Shown: positions 1 through 10,288 of the stretch, piece by piece
How positions within the stretch are numbered: position 1 is the stretch's first letter
Layout: each line of letters starts with the position of its first letter
Source of the DNA: Ophiothrix spiculata
Taxonomy: Eukaryota > Echinodermata > Ophiuroidea > Amphilepidida > Ophiotrichidae
Strand: one strand, 5' to 3'
NCBI GenBank assembly: GCA_000969725.1
Contig: JXSR01S007970.1
DNA length: 32,717 nucleotides
Program-made: the position numbers and the translations under genes
Notes under the pieces: generated by a model
The model's input: the letters and a program-made list of their open reading frames with translations, nothing else
The model's database searches: none
What the model was told of the DNA's origin: nothing

Positions 1-326
1 TGTTTATCGACTTATTGTACATTTGGCTTGCCATACCCACAACCCATTGGTCTTTGCCCATTGGTTAAGTGTGTACTCTTCTTATTGTATATGCAGTCAT
101 GCATACGGGTATAAACAATCATGTGATACCATTATGTTACCAATAATTGTTCGTTATATTCGGCGTTGATAATGAAATCGCCCAATAACGTTTATTGTAA
201 ATAAAATAAGCATTGTTTCATTAAATTTATTATTATGAAACCTGCTGAACAAAACATGTTTACTGAGCAGAGTTGTGCCGCTAATTATGATACCTCTTCA
301 GCCCTTAATAAAATATTTTGGTAATA
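1..326. other. AT-rich non-coding stretch
   Basis: No coding signal or recognisable repeat was seen on either strand. It forms the left flank of the TA-bounded element that begins at 327. Confidence 0.5.
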
Positions 327-938
327 CTTCGTCATTTTTGTAGTCATTTTCATTCAGAATTTTACTCATGGTGATTGGTTTTTAAGAATGGAGTAAACTG
401 TTAATTCTGAATGAGAATTGTCATTCTAAATTTTCACATTATGGAGAATGTAATAAAAGAAGACCTATTTTTCACCCCACTGCACATTTTCAAGTGCTTA
501 CTGATGGGTAGTATCAGTGGCGTAGCAAGGTTTTCGCCAAAATGCTGTGAAAATCATCTATATGAGGTAATTTTTGCAGGAACCGACATTGGCAGGCGGC
601 CTACGGCCGCTTAGACCGATGCGGTATCGCCGCCCGGCCTGCGGCCGGTCGGCTCAAGTTTACCAACGGGCGTTTGTTAACCGACGGACGGTCAGTAATG
701 GGGGGTCACGGCCCCCCACCACGCCCCCCCCCCACCCCTCTGGCTACGCCACTGGGTAGTATAATGTTTGATATTGATTCTACGGCCTAGAACTATTCAT
801 GGTAAGTTAATCTCTTCTTGCAATAATGGTTATTTTTTACACAATGGTGAAATTGTACATGTGAAAATGTTCCTTCAGAATGAAAGTTTTCAGAAAAATT
901 CTGAATGAAAATGTCTACAAACTACAAAAATGACGAAG
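327..938. mobile_element. Non-autonomous DNA transposon with TA flanks (mariner-like), carrying a nested hAT MITE
   Basis: The ends are inverted copies of each other: CTTCGTCATTTTTGTAG starts at 327 and its reverse complement ends at 938. After a small indel the similarity continues through CATTTTCATTCAGAATTTT on the left and its complement near 894-915 on the right. TA sits directly outside both ends (325-326 and 939-940), the target duplication expected of Tc1/mariner-type elements. There is no transposase reading frame. Removing the nested element at 515-754 and one 8-bp duplication leaves about 364 bp, a normal size for a MITE. The superfamily is inferred from the TA flanks only. Confidence 0.6.
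515..754 (+). mobile_element. hAT-like MITE (240 bp) with perfect 8-bp target duplication
   Basis: It starts CAGTGGCGTAGC and ends GCTACGCCACTG, and is flanked by GGTAGTAT at 507-514 and 755-762. CAG-type ends with an 8-bp duplication are characteristic of hAT elements. The interior is GC-rich and unlike its surroundings, with a CGGCCTGCGGCCGGTCGG core and a C-tract near the right end. No transposase is present, so it must have been moved in trans. A second copy in the opposite orientation lies at 17818-17999. Short reading frames inside it are not genes. Confidence 0.85.
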
Positions 939-940
939 TA

Positions 941-1589
941 TATCTACTGCTAAAATCTACTTAAAACAAACTATGGTATCAAAATGAAATAAACCTTAGC
1001 AATTATTATATGTGGCTCGTCCTATTGAAAGGTACCTTAAGGGCCCAAAAATTAGTATTTTGGTCTGAGCTGAAAGCAAAAATTTTAAGCTTTAAAATTG
1101 ACTTCTTACTTTTAGATATTGGATGTTCGTTTGCAAAGTTACATCCAAATTGAAATGAATCGGGATGATTCGGAAAACTGTTGTTCTGAGAAAGTCGAGT
1201 TCAAAGTTTTTGTACTGAATAAAACTTGGATGGAAAGAGGATTTTTATCGTGGTTTTAAACATATTTTTCTAAGGGACCGCTGCAAAACTCAACCGGTGG
1301 TTGTCTGCCAGATTTGGTCGGTTCAACCGGAATAAACAATAGCCAACCGCCCAAAACCAGCCAGAGCCGACAAACAACTATCGGATGGATGAAGCGCTTC
1401 CTTATGTTTTGGACGTTGCAACCTAATTAACGTGATAAAAGACACTTACACAACATGTTCAAAGGTAACGTTTCTGAAGAAATTAGGAATTCTACCTCGG
1501 ACACGATTTTTGACTATGCTCAGCTTCAATGGCCGTATCACGAAACATTCTACATGTATGTCAAACTTAAGATACACTTGTAGAAAGCC
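941..1589. other. Non-coding, nothing recognised
   Basis: A modestly GC-richer patch at about 1270-1390 contains several CAACCGG-like words and weak self-complementarity, but no domain, RNA gene or element boundary could be supported. Confidence 0.4.
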
Positions 1590-1728
1590 AGGATCAAATA
1601 TGAGCTTATCCTGATTCCGGATCAAAAATATGATCCTAAAAAGGATCAGATTGATCGAAAAAGGAAAACAAAATCCATTTCCAGATCAAACTTTGATCCG
1701 GAATCAGGATAAGCTCATATTTGATCCT
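1590..1728. repeat. Perfect 37-bp inverted repeat with 65-nt loop
   Basis: Positions 1590-1626 and 1692-1728 are exact reverse complements (AGGATCAAATATGAGC... against ...GCTCATATTTGATCCT). The 65-nt spacer holds further GGATC/GATCC words. Weaker complementarity outside (about 1570-1589 and 1729-1745) suggests longer, older arms. No clear target duplication was found. It may be a palindromic MITE or a fold-back structure; if transcribed it would form a long RNA hairpin. Confidence 0.85.
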
Positions 1729-2695
1729 ATAAGAGTGTACTTATTGATACGGGTCATAAATGGCATTGTGTATCATTACAATCGAGAAAAATTGACACAT
1801 TCAAAGTAAATCATTAGCATGACTTGGTCATGAACCTTACCATTCCGTATATGAACAAATTGAATACTAACCTGCCTTTATGTTTAAACCGCATCTTAGT
1901 TCCGTATTTGTATTGACAACATTGGCGCATGATGATCATTTTGATTTTCACAATTCATAACGTTATATAAATTAGTACTGTATCTATTAAGTTTGCTTAC
2001 ATGCTATAACAAATTATACAAAACATGGCAACATTAGATATATTAGGAAAACATGAAGATATACATATATTTCTAATTCAGAAATATTAAATGTTGTTTT
2101 TTCTGCCCGACTTTAACGTCAGTTCATGAAGACAGTTGTCAGTTTGATTTTCTTTGTTTGTTTTTTTTATTTTCATTTGTTTATTCAAAATGTTTAGATG
2201 AGTTGTTAGGTCAGACATTATAATAGGCTACCAAAGCTACCACCGCAATCTTTACAGACGTCTCTCTTTCCCGGGTGGGGCACTCTCCCTTCGGAGCGGC
2301 ATCAGGTATCTCGTCCAAAAATTAGACATACCATTGTTTTCATTAAAATGTACTGTATAATTACCCTGATTTTAGTTTCAATGTAGGCATACATTCATGT
2401 ATAACCACCCATCCCAGTTGAACTGTTTCGTGGAGTTTTTTTTATAATTATGGGAGATGAATCTGGTATACCTTGCCAACGGACAAAATGAAGCTTCAGC
2501 GCAAATTTGCAATTATGTATTCAACCAATCACGTATAAGCTCATTAGTATGCACGATTTTGTCAACAAAATTTTTCGAAAATTCTCTTGAATTTCAGTGC
2601 AATAAAAGTGAAAAATATATAGAACCAGACCCATACATCATTAGATACACTATACAAAATTTACCGAAAGGGTAGGCTAAAGCTATGGTCACAAT
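1729..2695. other. AT-rich non-coding stretch
   Basis: No coding region was found. A 72-codon open frame starting at 2457 has no recognisable domain and no neighbouring exon with matching splice sites. Confidence 0.4.
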
Positions 2696-2760
2696 GATCG
2701 TACGATCAAAAGACTCGTACGACTCTTTTAAGAATGAAGTTCGTACGACGTTCGCACGGC
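2696..2760. repeat. Cluster of TCGTACGA palindromes
   Basis: GATCGTACGATC at 2696-2707 and TCGTACGA at 2715-2722 and 2741-2748, followed by related TTCGCACGG/TTCGGA words, sit in a 65-bp patch just before the polypurine tract. This looks like the end of a short transposable element whose other end was not found. Confidence 0.35.
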
Positions 2761-2810
2761 GTTCGGAAGAATATGTATATTTTTTACAAATATCTGACTA
2801 ATGTTCATTT

Positions 2811-3330
2811 TTATGAAATAGGGGAAGAAAAGAAAGAGGAAAGAAGGGAAAGAGAAGAGAAAGAGGGTGGGGTGTAAAAGGTAAGAAAAAGAAAGAGGGA
2901 GGGCGCAAAAAGGAAAGACAATGAAGGAAAGAGGGTGGAAAGGAAAGGAAAAATGAAAAGACAGAAAGAGAGAAGAAAGGAGGAGGGGTGCAAAAAAAGG
3001 AAAGAAAAAGAAAGGAAAGAAAAAAGAAAGAGGGGCGGAAAAAAGAAAAAGAAGGAAAGACAGAAGAAAACATGAAAAGAAAGAAAGATAGAAGAAAGGA
3101 GGAGGGGCGCAAAAGAGGAAAGAATGGAAAGAGAAAAGGGGAAAGAAGGGGGGAAAGGATGGGCGCAAAAAGGAAAGGAAAAAAGAGGGCGCCAAAAAGG
3201 AAAGGTTAAAAAAGTGAGAGAAGCAAAGCAGACGTATGGGGAAAAAAAGAAAAAAGATGAGAGGAAAGGAAAGAAAAGATAAAAACAAGAGAGAGAGAGA
3301 GAGATAGAAAAAAATGAGGAACAAAAAAGA
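2811..3330 (+). repeat. Polypurine (G/A) tract, about 0.5 kb
   Basis: The plus strand is almost pure A and G for about 520 nt, with recurring words such as GAGGGGTGCAAAAA and GAGGGCGCAAAAAGG, and it includes a (GA)n run near 3289-3304. The opposite strand reads as long S/F/L/P-rich open frames, a composition artefact rather than genes. It adjoins the 140-bp tandem array and may belong to the same composite element. CT-rich tracts at 5702-5830 and 12030-12290 look like the same kind of material in the opposite orientation. Confidence 0.8.
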
Positions 3331-3410
3331 AAAAGGACAAAATAAATCAACATGAAGAGAGGAGCACCAACCAGTTTTTTATGCAAGATGAAGCTCCCGA
3401 GAAAAAACTG

Positions 3411-4213
3411 AAAATGGCGTGTTTTGCACTTTGAAATTTCAAAATTTACTATCTTCTGAGGGGGCACATCCTCCTCAACACCCCCTACACATTGTTTATC
3501 TATTGAAAAAAAGGTCAACTTAAAGCATGAATTACAAAAGAGATATACACCAAATGGCGTGATTTGCACTTTGAAATTTCAAAATTTACTATCTTCTGAG
3601 GGGGCACATCCTCCTCAGACACCCCTACACATTGTTTGTCGATTGAAAAAAGTGTCAACTTGAACCATGAATTACACAAAAAGATATCCACCAAATGGCG
3701 TGATTTGCACTTTGAAATTTCAAAATTTACTATCTTCTGAGGGGGCACATCCCCCTCAGACACACACTACACATTGTTAATCGATTAAATAAAATGTCAA
3801 CTTAAAGCATGAATTACAAAAGAGATATACACCAAATGGCGTGATTTGCACTTTGAAATTTCACAATTTTCCATCTTATGAGGGGGCACATCCCCCTCAG
3901 ACACACACTACACATTGTTAATCGATTAAATAAAATGTCAACTTGTAGCATGAATTTAACAAAAAGATATGCAAATGGCGTGATTTGCACTTTGAAATTT
4001 CAAAATTTACTATCTTCTGAGGGGGCACATCCCCCTCAGACACCCCTACACATTGTTTGTCGATTGAAAAAAGTGTCAACTTGAACCATGAATTACACAA
4101 AAAGATATCCACCAAATGGCGTGATTTGCACTTTGAAATTTCAAAATTGTCTACCTTCTACATATTGTTTGTCGATTTAAGAAAGTGCCAACTTGAAGTA
4201 TGAATTAGACAAA
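3411..4213 (+). repeat. Tandem array of a ~140-bp unit, nearly six copies
   Basis: The anchor AAATGGCGTG recurs at about 3412, 3552, 3693, 3834, 3973 and 4114, giving periods of 140, 141, 141, 139 and 141. Each unit carries TTTGCACTTTGAAATTTC, CTTCTGAGGGGGCACATC and CTACACATTGTTTGTCGATT. The last unit lacks its middle. Copies differ by scattered substitutions (CACCCCTACAC or CACACACTACAC), so the array is not a very recent expansion. The minus-strand frame stays open through several units because the unit length is near a multiple of three in places; no known protein motif is present. Confidence 0.9.
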
Positions 4214-4349
4214 TGTCCCTGGCCAAGATACATTTGGCAATGTGTCGCATAACTGGGGGAGGAGTATGAGGAGGACATTGTTCAATTTTGCTGGGGGCGC
4301 CAAAATTAAGTTGTGCCCCCGGGTTGCAAATTCCTGGATACGCCCCTGT
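4214..4349 (+). mobile_element. Right end of a hAT-like element
   Basis: This stretch ends GGATACGCCCCTG at 4337-4349, a variant of the terminal repeat of the hAT-like elements elsewhere in the window, preceded by a G/C-tract (GGGGGCGCC, GTGCCCCCGGG) typical of their interior ends. No left terminus or target duplication was found, so the boundary is uncertain. The tandem array and polypurine tract may be the interior of this element. Confidence 0.45.
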
Positions 4350-4430
4350 TACAGATAGTGTCAAGTAGGCAAGCAGTTGTCCGAAGATGAGCACTTGACT
4401 AAATGTTTACTACCAATGCCAATTTTGTCA
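4350..4430. other. Short spacer before the LINE
   Basis: Nothing recognisable was seen between the hAT-like end and the 5'-truncated LINE. Confidence 0.4.
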
Positions 4431-5701
4431 TTTCCCTGCTTAAGTTAAGTTAATGACTTAGCTAAGGGACTTGATGAAAAGATCAGATTGATGTAGTTCT
4501 ATGCGACTATGAAAAAGCATTCGATAAGGTATCGCACCGGCATCTCTTAAAGAAAGCTCAACATTATGGAGTCCGTAGTAGTGTATTGAATTGGATCGAA
4601 GACTTTCTCTCCAATCGTATAGATGGTGTAATGAGCGCTGAAGCTTCAGTCACTTCTGGTGTTCCACAGGGTAGCGTGCTTGGACCGCTGCTATTCGTCA
4701 TCTACATAAACAACCTCCCAGAGTGTGTTGCTGATTCAACTGTAAGGCTCTTCGCAGATGACAGTGTCATATATCGGAAGATTGCAATAGCCGAGGACTC
4801 CATGAAACTTCAGAGAGACATTGATACCCTACAAAAATGGGAATCTGACTGGCGCATGCGACTCAATGCTTCCAAGTGCCAAGTTTTGCGGGTGACTAAC
4901 AAGCGCAAACCCATCTGCTCTTCCTACACAATCCATGGCCATACTCTGGAAGAAGTTGAGGCAGCTAAGTACCTCGGAGTGCATATTGACAACCACCTTA
5001 ATTTCAACCTGCATGTTGACAAGATCTGCAAGACGGCTACTGCAACTAGAGCTCTTTTAGCACGTAACATATCCCATTGCAGCCGGAAAGTTAAAGAGGC
5101 AGCCTTCACTACCTTTGTGAGATCAACTGTGGATTATGCATCATCTGCATGGGATCCACACACGCAGAGGAACGTGAAGAAGTTGGAACAAATTCAGCGT
5201 ACATCAGCTCGTTTCGTCACAAACGACTATGATAAATCAAGCAGTGTGACTGCAATGCTCCAAGCACTCAACTGGACAACTCTTCAGGATAGACGTACAC
5301 TTAATCGCCTATACATGATGTATAAGATCCGATATGGACTTGTGGACATCCCATGGAAGCTCCATCTTACGTCGCTCTCAACCACTATCAGAGGTCACTC
5401 ATCTAGGTTTGCCATACCCCATGCCAGCATCTCATCTTACAGCAAGTCTTTCTTCCCCCGTACCATCAGGGAATGGAACTGTCTTCACATGGATCCTGCT
5501 GATTACAAGTCCCTCGACAGCTTCAAGGATGTCTTGAGGGACTCCCTACAGAAGTAGTCCAGCCTTTTTACTTGCACCTGTATATAGTTTTGTACCTGAA
5601 ATTGGATCCATGCGTCGACTTCCGACTCGTGCACACCACACAGTGCGTTTTATCCTCAACCATATGAGTCCGCACTTCAATGGAAGAAGAAGAAGAAGAA
5701 G
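4431..5701 (+). mobile_element. 5'-truncated LINE of the Jockey/CR1 type
   Basis: A reverse-transcriptase frame is followed by a short 3' UTR and a (GAA)n tail at about 5685-5701, the layout of a non-LTR retrotransposon. The endonuclease and the front of the RT are missing, as is usual after incomplete target-primed reverse transcription. The exact 5' edge is unclear, about 4431-4445. The clade is inferred from the style of the RT and of its C-terminal domain; assignment to a named family needs a phylogeny. Confidence 0.85.
4481..5557 (+). pseudogene. LINE reverse transcriptase, N-terminally truncated
   Basis: This is an RNA-directed DNA polymerase for target-primed reverse transcription. 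The frame is open from 4481 to a stop ending at 5557, about 358 codons. Visible motifs in order: DYEKAFDKVSHRHLL (first catalytic Asp region, about 4506-4550), SGVPQGSVLGPLLF (about 4655-4700), the catalytic FADD at 4751-4762, AKYLGVHID (about 4963-4990), and a C-terminal stretch with RTSARFV and FFPRTIREWN typical of Jockey/CR1 elements. Just upstream, related sequence (DLAKGLDEK-like) lies in another frame, so an indel near 4478 separates it. The missing endonuclease makes it non-functional, but its long clean frame suggests a fairly young insertion. Confidence 0.9.
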
Positions 5702-5874
5702 TTCTTCACTTCCCTTTTCCCCTTCTCTTCCATATCTTTGCCCCTTTTCTCTCTCTCTCTTTCTCCCATTCTACCTGCTTCCTGTCGTCGTCGTTTCTTT
5801 CGTTTCTGCTTACCCATTTTATTCGTCCGGGGCACTGAACCAAGGACCCCACCCACGCGTTGGCTACGCCACTG
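5702..5874 (+). mobile_element. Right end of a hAT-like element, CT-rich interior
   Basis: It ends TTGGCTACGCCACTG at 5874, matching the terminal repeat of the hAT MITE at 515-754. The interior is CT-rich, followed by CCCATTTTATTCGTCCGG, which resembles CCCATTTTAGTTTTCCGG near the right end of the hAT-like element at 11491-12328. The left end is missing; the sequence begins at the LINE tail. Confidence 0.55.
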
Positions 5875-5997
5875 CAAGACACTGTAAACTTATTCTATTT
5901 ACCATTATAAAATATACTATTTACCACTATTATTATAAAGCTAACCTTGTCTTGAAAATACAAATTGTTACTCTCTTGGTAAACTTTAAAAATCCCT

Positions 5998-6290
5998 GAT
6001 TATTTATTTAGTTATATTTATTTATAAAATTCGGCTGAAAGCCAGGCTAATCCTAGTGAAAGTGCATTAAATTCAAGGGACGCCTCTGTGGTGTGAAAGA
6101 CAAAATATTGGAAAGCATTTTCGATTTTAGATGCAGGAGGAAACCGAAGTGCTCGGAAAAAATGGCGAGGACGAGTATGGATCGACAACCAAATTCACAT
6201 ACAACCCAGATCCGACCGGGAATCGAACCCGGGCCGCAGCATTGAAAGGGGAGGGCAGAAACGCTGCGCCAACCCGTCCCCCTTGCTTGC
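5998..6290 (-). mobile_element. tRNA-derived SINE
   Basis: Read on the minus strand, a tRNA-like head carries an A box TGGCGCAGCGT (6261-6271) and a B box GGTTCGATTCC (6219-6229), spaced as in RNA polymerase III promoters. A tRNA-unrelated body follows (GTTGTATGTGAATTTGG; GGTTTCCTCC) and ends in an A/T-rich tail (ATAAATAAATA) near 6000-6030. The body and tail argue against a working tRNA gene, and the head does not form a clean cloverleaf. A SINE of this type depends on a LINE partner for mobility. Confidence 0.75.
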
Positions 6291-9008
6291 TTCGATGGAT
6301 GTAGACGACAGAGAACTGTTTTCTTTTCCTGCAGCGTAAAGACCACCATGCACAAGCATATCTTGACAATAATACGATAATAGAAACAAACGAAATTTAC
6401 CTTTCAACGTCACGACAAAACTTATATCCACTGGAAAACAGCAGAAGACACCAGCAAACGAAATGTCTCATTCAGCTTTGCAATTATCTCTGCATTGGAT
6501 ATCGTAGTCTGTAACCACGGTTTATTGCAATTTTCCGTTGGTATGACACGAGACAACACTCATTTTGAACTTGTCCTATTAACCCACGATACATTTAAGT
6601 CGTAAACAAAGTGAACTTTATTTAGCACATTTTAATTTTGTATTGTTCATTTCATCTTACATTTGTTGAATACAACAATCACAATTCATCACGATATATG
6701 ATATAATTATGTCTCGCTCTGCAGCTTTGGATACTGTTATGTATGAAGCTACATTGGTCTTACATTGTATTAATCATTGTTAATTCGTCTCATCAAATAA
6801 TTTTCTCTAAATAAGGATTAAGCTGGAAAAAATGCAAAGAGGGTAATTGCCTTCTACAAATGAAACACGTAAAAACAGATCTGCAGAACTTTTGCCTCAT
6901 TGGGTCATTTATTTATATCAACAAGGAGTTAGTTCATCTTGAAATGTATACAATGTCATTTTACATATGCATTATAAATTTAACCGAATATAACATAATG
7001 AGTATAAGATACAATGTACACATTATCTTACAAATAGATCAATTCTCAAATGTATAAGAGGCCTACTAATTTGTACATTCATTAAACCTTTATTTCAAGA
7101 ACTTTAAGTGAACAAATTCGCATCAGTCTTGTATTCATTTAATAGTATGATTATTTCCCTATATTGAATAGTTGGAATTTGAATAGTTACAGTAGGATAA
7201 TGCACACTCGCCAAACAAGATACAATATACATACATTACTCTTCGAGTAAAGTACTCTTCAGAGACATCACATAATGGTTCAACATCCAGTAATATAGAT
7301 ATCTTTAATCTGAACTTGGTTATTTGAATAGTTTGGTTATTTGGGCAACAATGTGGACTAGAAATGACAGAAAACTGACAAGAAATGGACAAAAATTCAA
7401 AGGAAAAGGGAAAAACAGGGCCATCAAAGCCAAAGGATACCAAAGCACTAACACTCATTTATAACAAACAAGTATTAAATTTACCTAAAATTATTGTGTC
7501 AGTCACCTCCCACATATAAATCCCCTTACGGTAAATCTTTGTGTAGATTCCTGTAGACTCCTAGATGACAATCATTTTCAATTATCCTAATCATCAATGT
7601 TATTTTCAAACTACAACTTAAAATGAAAAGCAGTTGCATTTACTGAAATGAAATAGACACAAAGAATAACCCTTTTTATTCTTCCTTTTTTAGTATGCAT
7701 AATAAAAGTCCTTCAGATTCATTAAATCATGGGAGAGGAGGGAGGGAAAAATTTCTTTCAAGCTGTTCATTGTATACATCTTTCCACAACGAGAGGCAAA
7801 AATTTTATGACAGATCTGTTGGATACCAAAAACAAGGCCTGCTATATTGATTTGAATAACAAAGGGAAGGCCATCCTAATAACGGCCCTTATGGAATAAC
7901 AACAAAGGAAAACACGTTAACTAGCATTGATTAATTTTATTGCACCTACCAAGAATTCAACAAACCCAATGCAGGACCTGTTAGCACTTTAACACAAAAG
8001 AAAGCCTTGGTGGTGTCATAACCCGGGGTTAGGACTTCAAGGGGGACTCCCCTGACAAGTGGGTATTTCATTTGCTTAGGCAAAGTGGTTTACTTGCTAT
8101 TCAGGTCGTAAACGTTATTATGGTAGGTATAGGTGTCAATATTTACAGACAAAACTGAGGACTGGTAGGGCTGGGGAACCTTCTTTTAGGAGGTCCTTAA
8201 ATTAGAGGGTCATTAGCCTTTACAAAGTGAGTCGTGTTTTATATCAATTTGCATAATTGTAATTTAAAATGCTGACAGAAAGTTAAATCTGATTGCAAAA
8301 TTAATGTTGACCTGAAAATTCGTGAAAAATATGTCAACATTTAGCTATTTTACAAATGTTTAATTATTATTGATTTTCACAGAATTGTGCTTCAAAAAGA
8401 AATGACACTGCTAAAGTTCCCTGTAATGGTTTATAATCACACAAAAAATAAAGATATATAGAGTAGGGAAAATATTCTTTTTTCTTAGGGAATTTTTTAC
8501 CATTCAGGCAGGTAACTTTTCACTTCTACCTGCAATTTATAAGAGACGGTCTGTTACTTAATGTAGATTCAACACAACATTTGCCGCCATTTCTGGCAAG
8601 TAACCCTCTAGTTTTACAATATGTTACTGCTACATGTATACACGTCAGCAAGGTACATTAACTCATTTGTGTCTAGAAGACGATATCGTTATTTATGTGA
8701 AACGAGCATATACAATACATCTCACGGGTTAAACAAGGAAATAAAGGTGACATACAAATGATTTTCCGCATATACTTCCTTCAACTCATACAAATGATCA
8801 ATGTACATGAACTTTATTGTAAAGGAAATTATTATAAATATGGTCGTTGTTTTGAAATTTTTATTCGAATAAACATGGAAGATTTCAATTTGTCGAAAAC
8901 AAATCTTTTATACACTCACATAAAGGCATAAAGCACCATACTGGCCTAGATACCCTGGAAGCAACTAAACAAAAAACATGTATGTACATGTATGATAGAT
9001 TTCGAACT
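6291..9008. other. 2.7-kb AT-rich non-coding stretch
   Basis: No exon-like coding signal, RNA gene or element with matched ends was seen. Open frames of 60-100 codons here (for example 7159-7458 minus) have no recognisable domains and lack conserved-looking composition. A small GC patch at 8017-8060 contains a CCCGGG palindrome and short fold-backs only. Confidence 0.45.
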
Positions 9009-9310
9009 ACCAGGTGTCACAAAAAACATGTACATGAAAAGAAATAATAGTGTGCACAAAATATAGCTGTGTGAGAACTTTGCAATAGGTAAAATTACAT
9101 CTTGCTTAAAAGGGTCGTAAAATTGTATTTTCACAGCATGTTTCTGAAGGTAACAAAAGTAAAATACCTACGTCAGAAACGCATTTATATTCACAAAAAA
9201 GTAAACATGCTCGTTTCATGTGCAAAATTTTTCACGTTTTCCACGGATTTTAATAGTCAAATTATACAAAATCAATGTCTTATAGTGACAGTTATTTCAA
9301 TTTTTCCCGC
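9009..9310 (+). repeat. Dispersed repeat, copy 1
   Basis: It shares with 21388-21690 the ordered words TACCAGGTGTC(A)CAAAAAA, AATACCTA(C/T)GTCAGAAACG and AGCATG(C/T)TCGTTT, at similar spacing and in the same orientation. The right part of the core also occurs inverted at about 9640-9655 (ATGCGTTTCTGACAT). It is probably an old non-autonomous transposon; the ends are not defined. Confidence 0.5.
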
Positions 9311-10286
9311 AAATTGAAACAAATTTGTAATAAGTCTGTTAAGTAATCAATGCTGAAAATTGAATATGCGTATTTCAGGGCATACTTTAGCGTTCTTTAA
9401 CATTCCCACTACAGTTTGACTGACAAATTCAAAATAATTAACTCATTCTTGAATGCATGGAATGCAATTATTCCTTATTTGTATTATAGATATACTGGAT
9501 GACGGTTTGAAAAAAAATTGCACCAAATTGATATAATATACAGTCCGATTCTAATCGATTAGGGAAAAATGAGAAAAGGTTTAAAATTTAAACGAAACTA
9601 TCAATTATAAAGACATGATTATTTGGGTTATTTTGATTAAATGCGTTTCTGACATGATGATCTATGTTTTTTATATTTAAAAAATAATAATGCTGTGGTA
9701 TTGACATTTCACCAGCACATAAAAGAGATATATTAAAATATGTGCAAAGTTATTGTTCAAACTGCTGCAGTTTTTGCAAACGATTATGTTTCTCTATGTA
9801 GCTATTCAATTATCCTGATGGGTTTTTTCTTCTCATTTCTTATTATTCTTCATCTTTTTATGTATTATTACTTTTGTGGGTAACATGTTAATGAAATACA
9901 ATATTTAATTCAGATAATTTTGGTTTCATCTTTTAAGCTGAAAATATTTCTTATAAGAAATTCCACAGGTCAAACCAATCATAGCATATACCAAAATACA
10001 CAAAATTATATTAGTTTGCAAATAGCATCTTAGTGTTCCGCTAGCAAATGTTACAATTAATATACGACACAAGACCTCTTGATGACCATTCGGGACTTAA
10101 AATATATCATACACATTGGTGCATCATCATTTTTAATGTTTAGTATTGGGAAATACGAGGATACAAAACGTACTATTGAAATGTGGATTTCTTAATTCAT
10201 TTTCCCCAATCTTGTTGCAAAATAGTTAATGCTGTTCAACGTGGCAAGTGGTCCAGAAAGCTTCCCTTCTTGTCGGTGTTGATATG
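9311..10286. other. AT-rich non-coding stretch
   Basis: Apart from the inverted GCGTTTCTGACAT word at about 9640-9655, nothing recognisable was seen. Confidence 0.4.
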
Positions 10287-10288
10287 TA

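Noticed and set aside
2728-3569. Overlapping minus-strand open frames of 100-250 codons, rich in S, F, L, P
   Set aside because: They are readings of a polypurine tract and of the 140-bp repeats; several frames are open at once and no domain is present.
3515-4115. Repetitive protein frame across the 140-bp units, as a possible repeat protein
   Set aside because: The units are 139-141 bp and not a fixed multiple of three, so the frame is not kept across the array, and the similarity between units is at the DNA level.
3411-4213. CRISPR-like array
   Set aside because: The whole 140-bp unit repeats with no unique spacers, and the DNA is from an animal genome.
6190-6290. tRNA gene on the minus strand
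   Set aside because: The A and B boxes are good, but the acceptor and anticodon arms do not pair cleanly, and a SINE body with tail follows.
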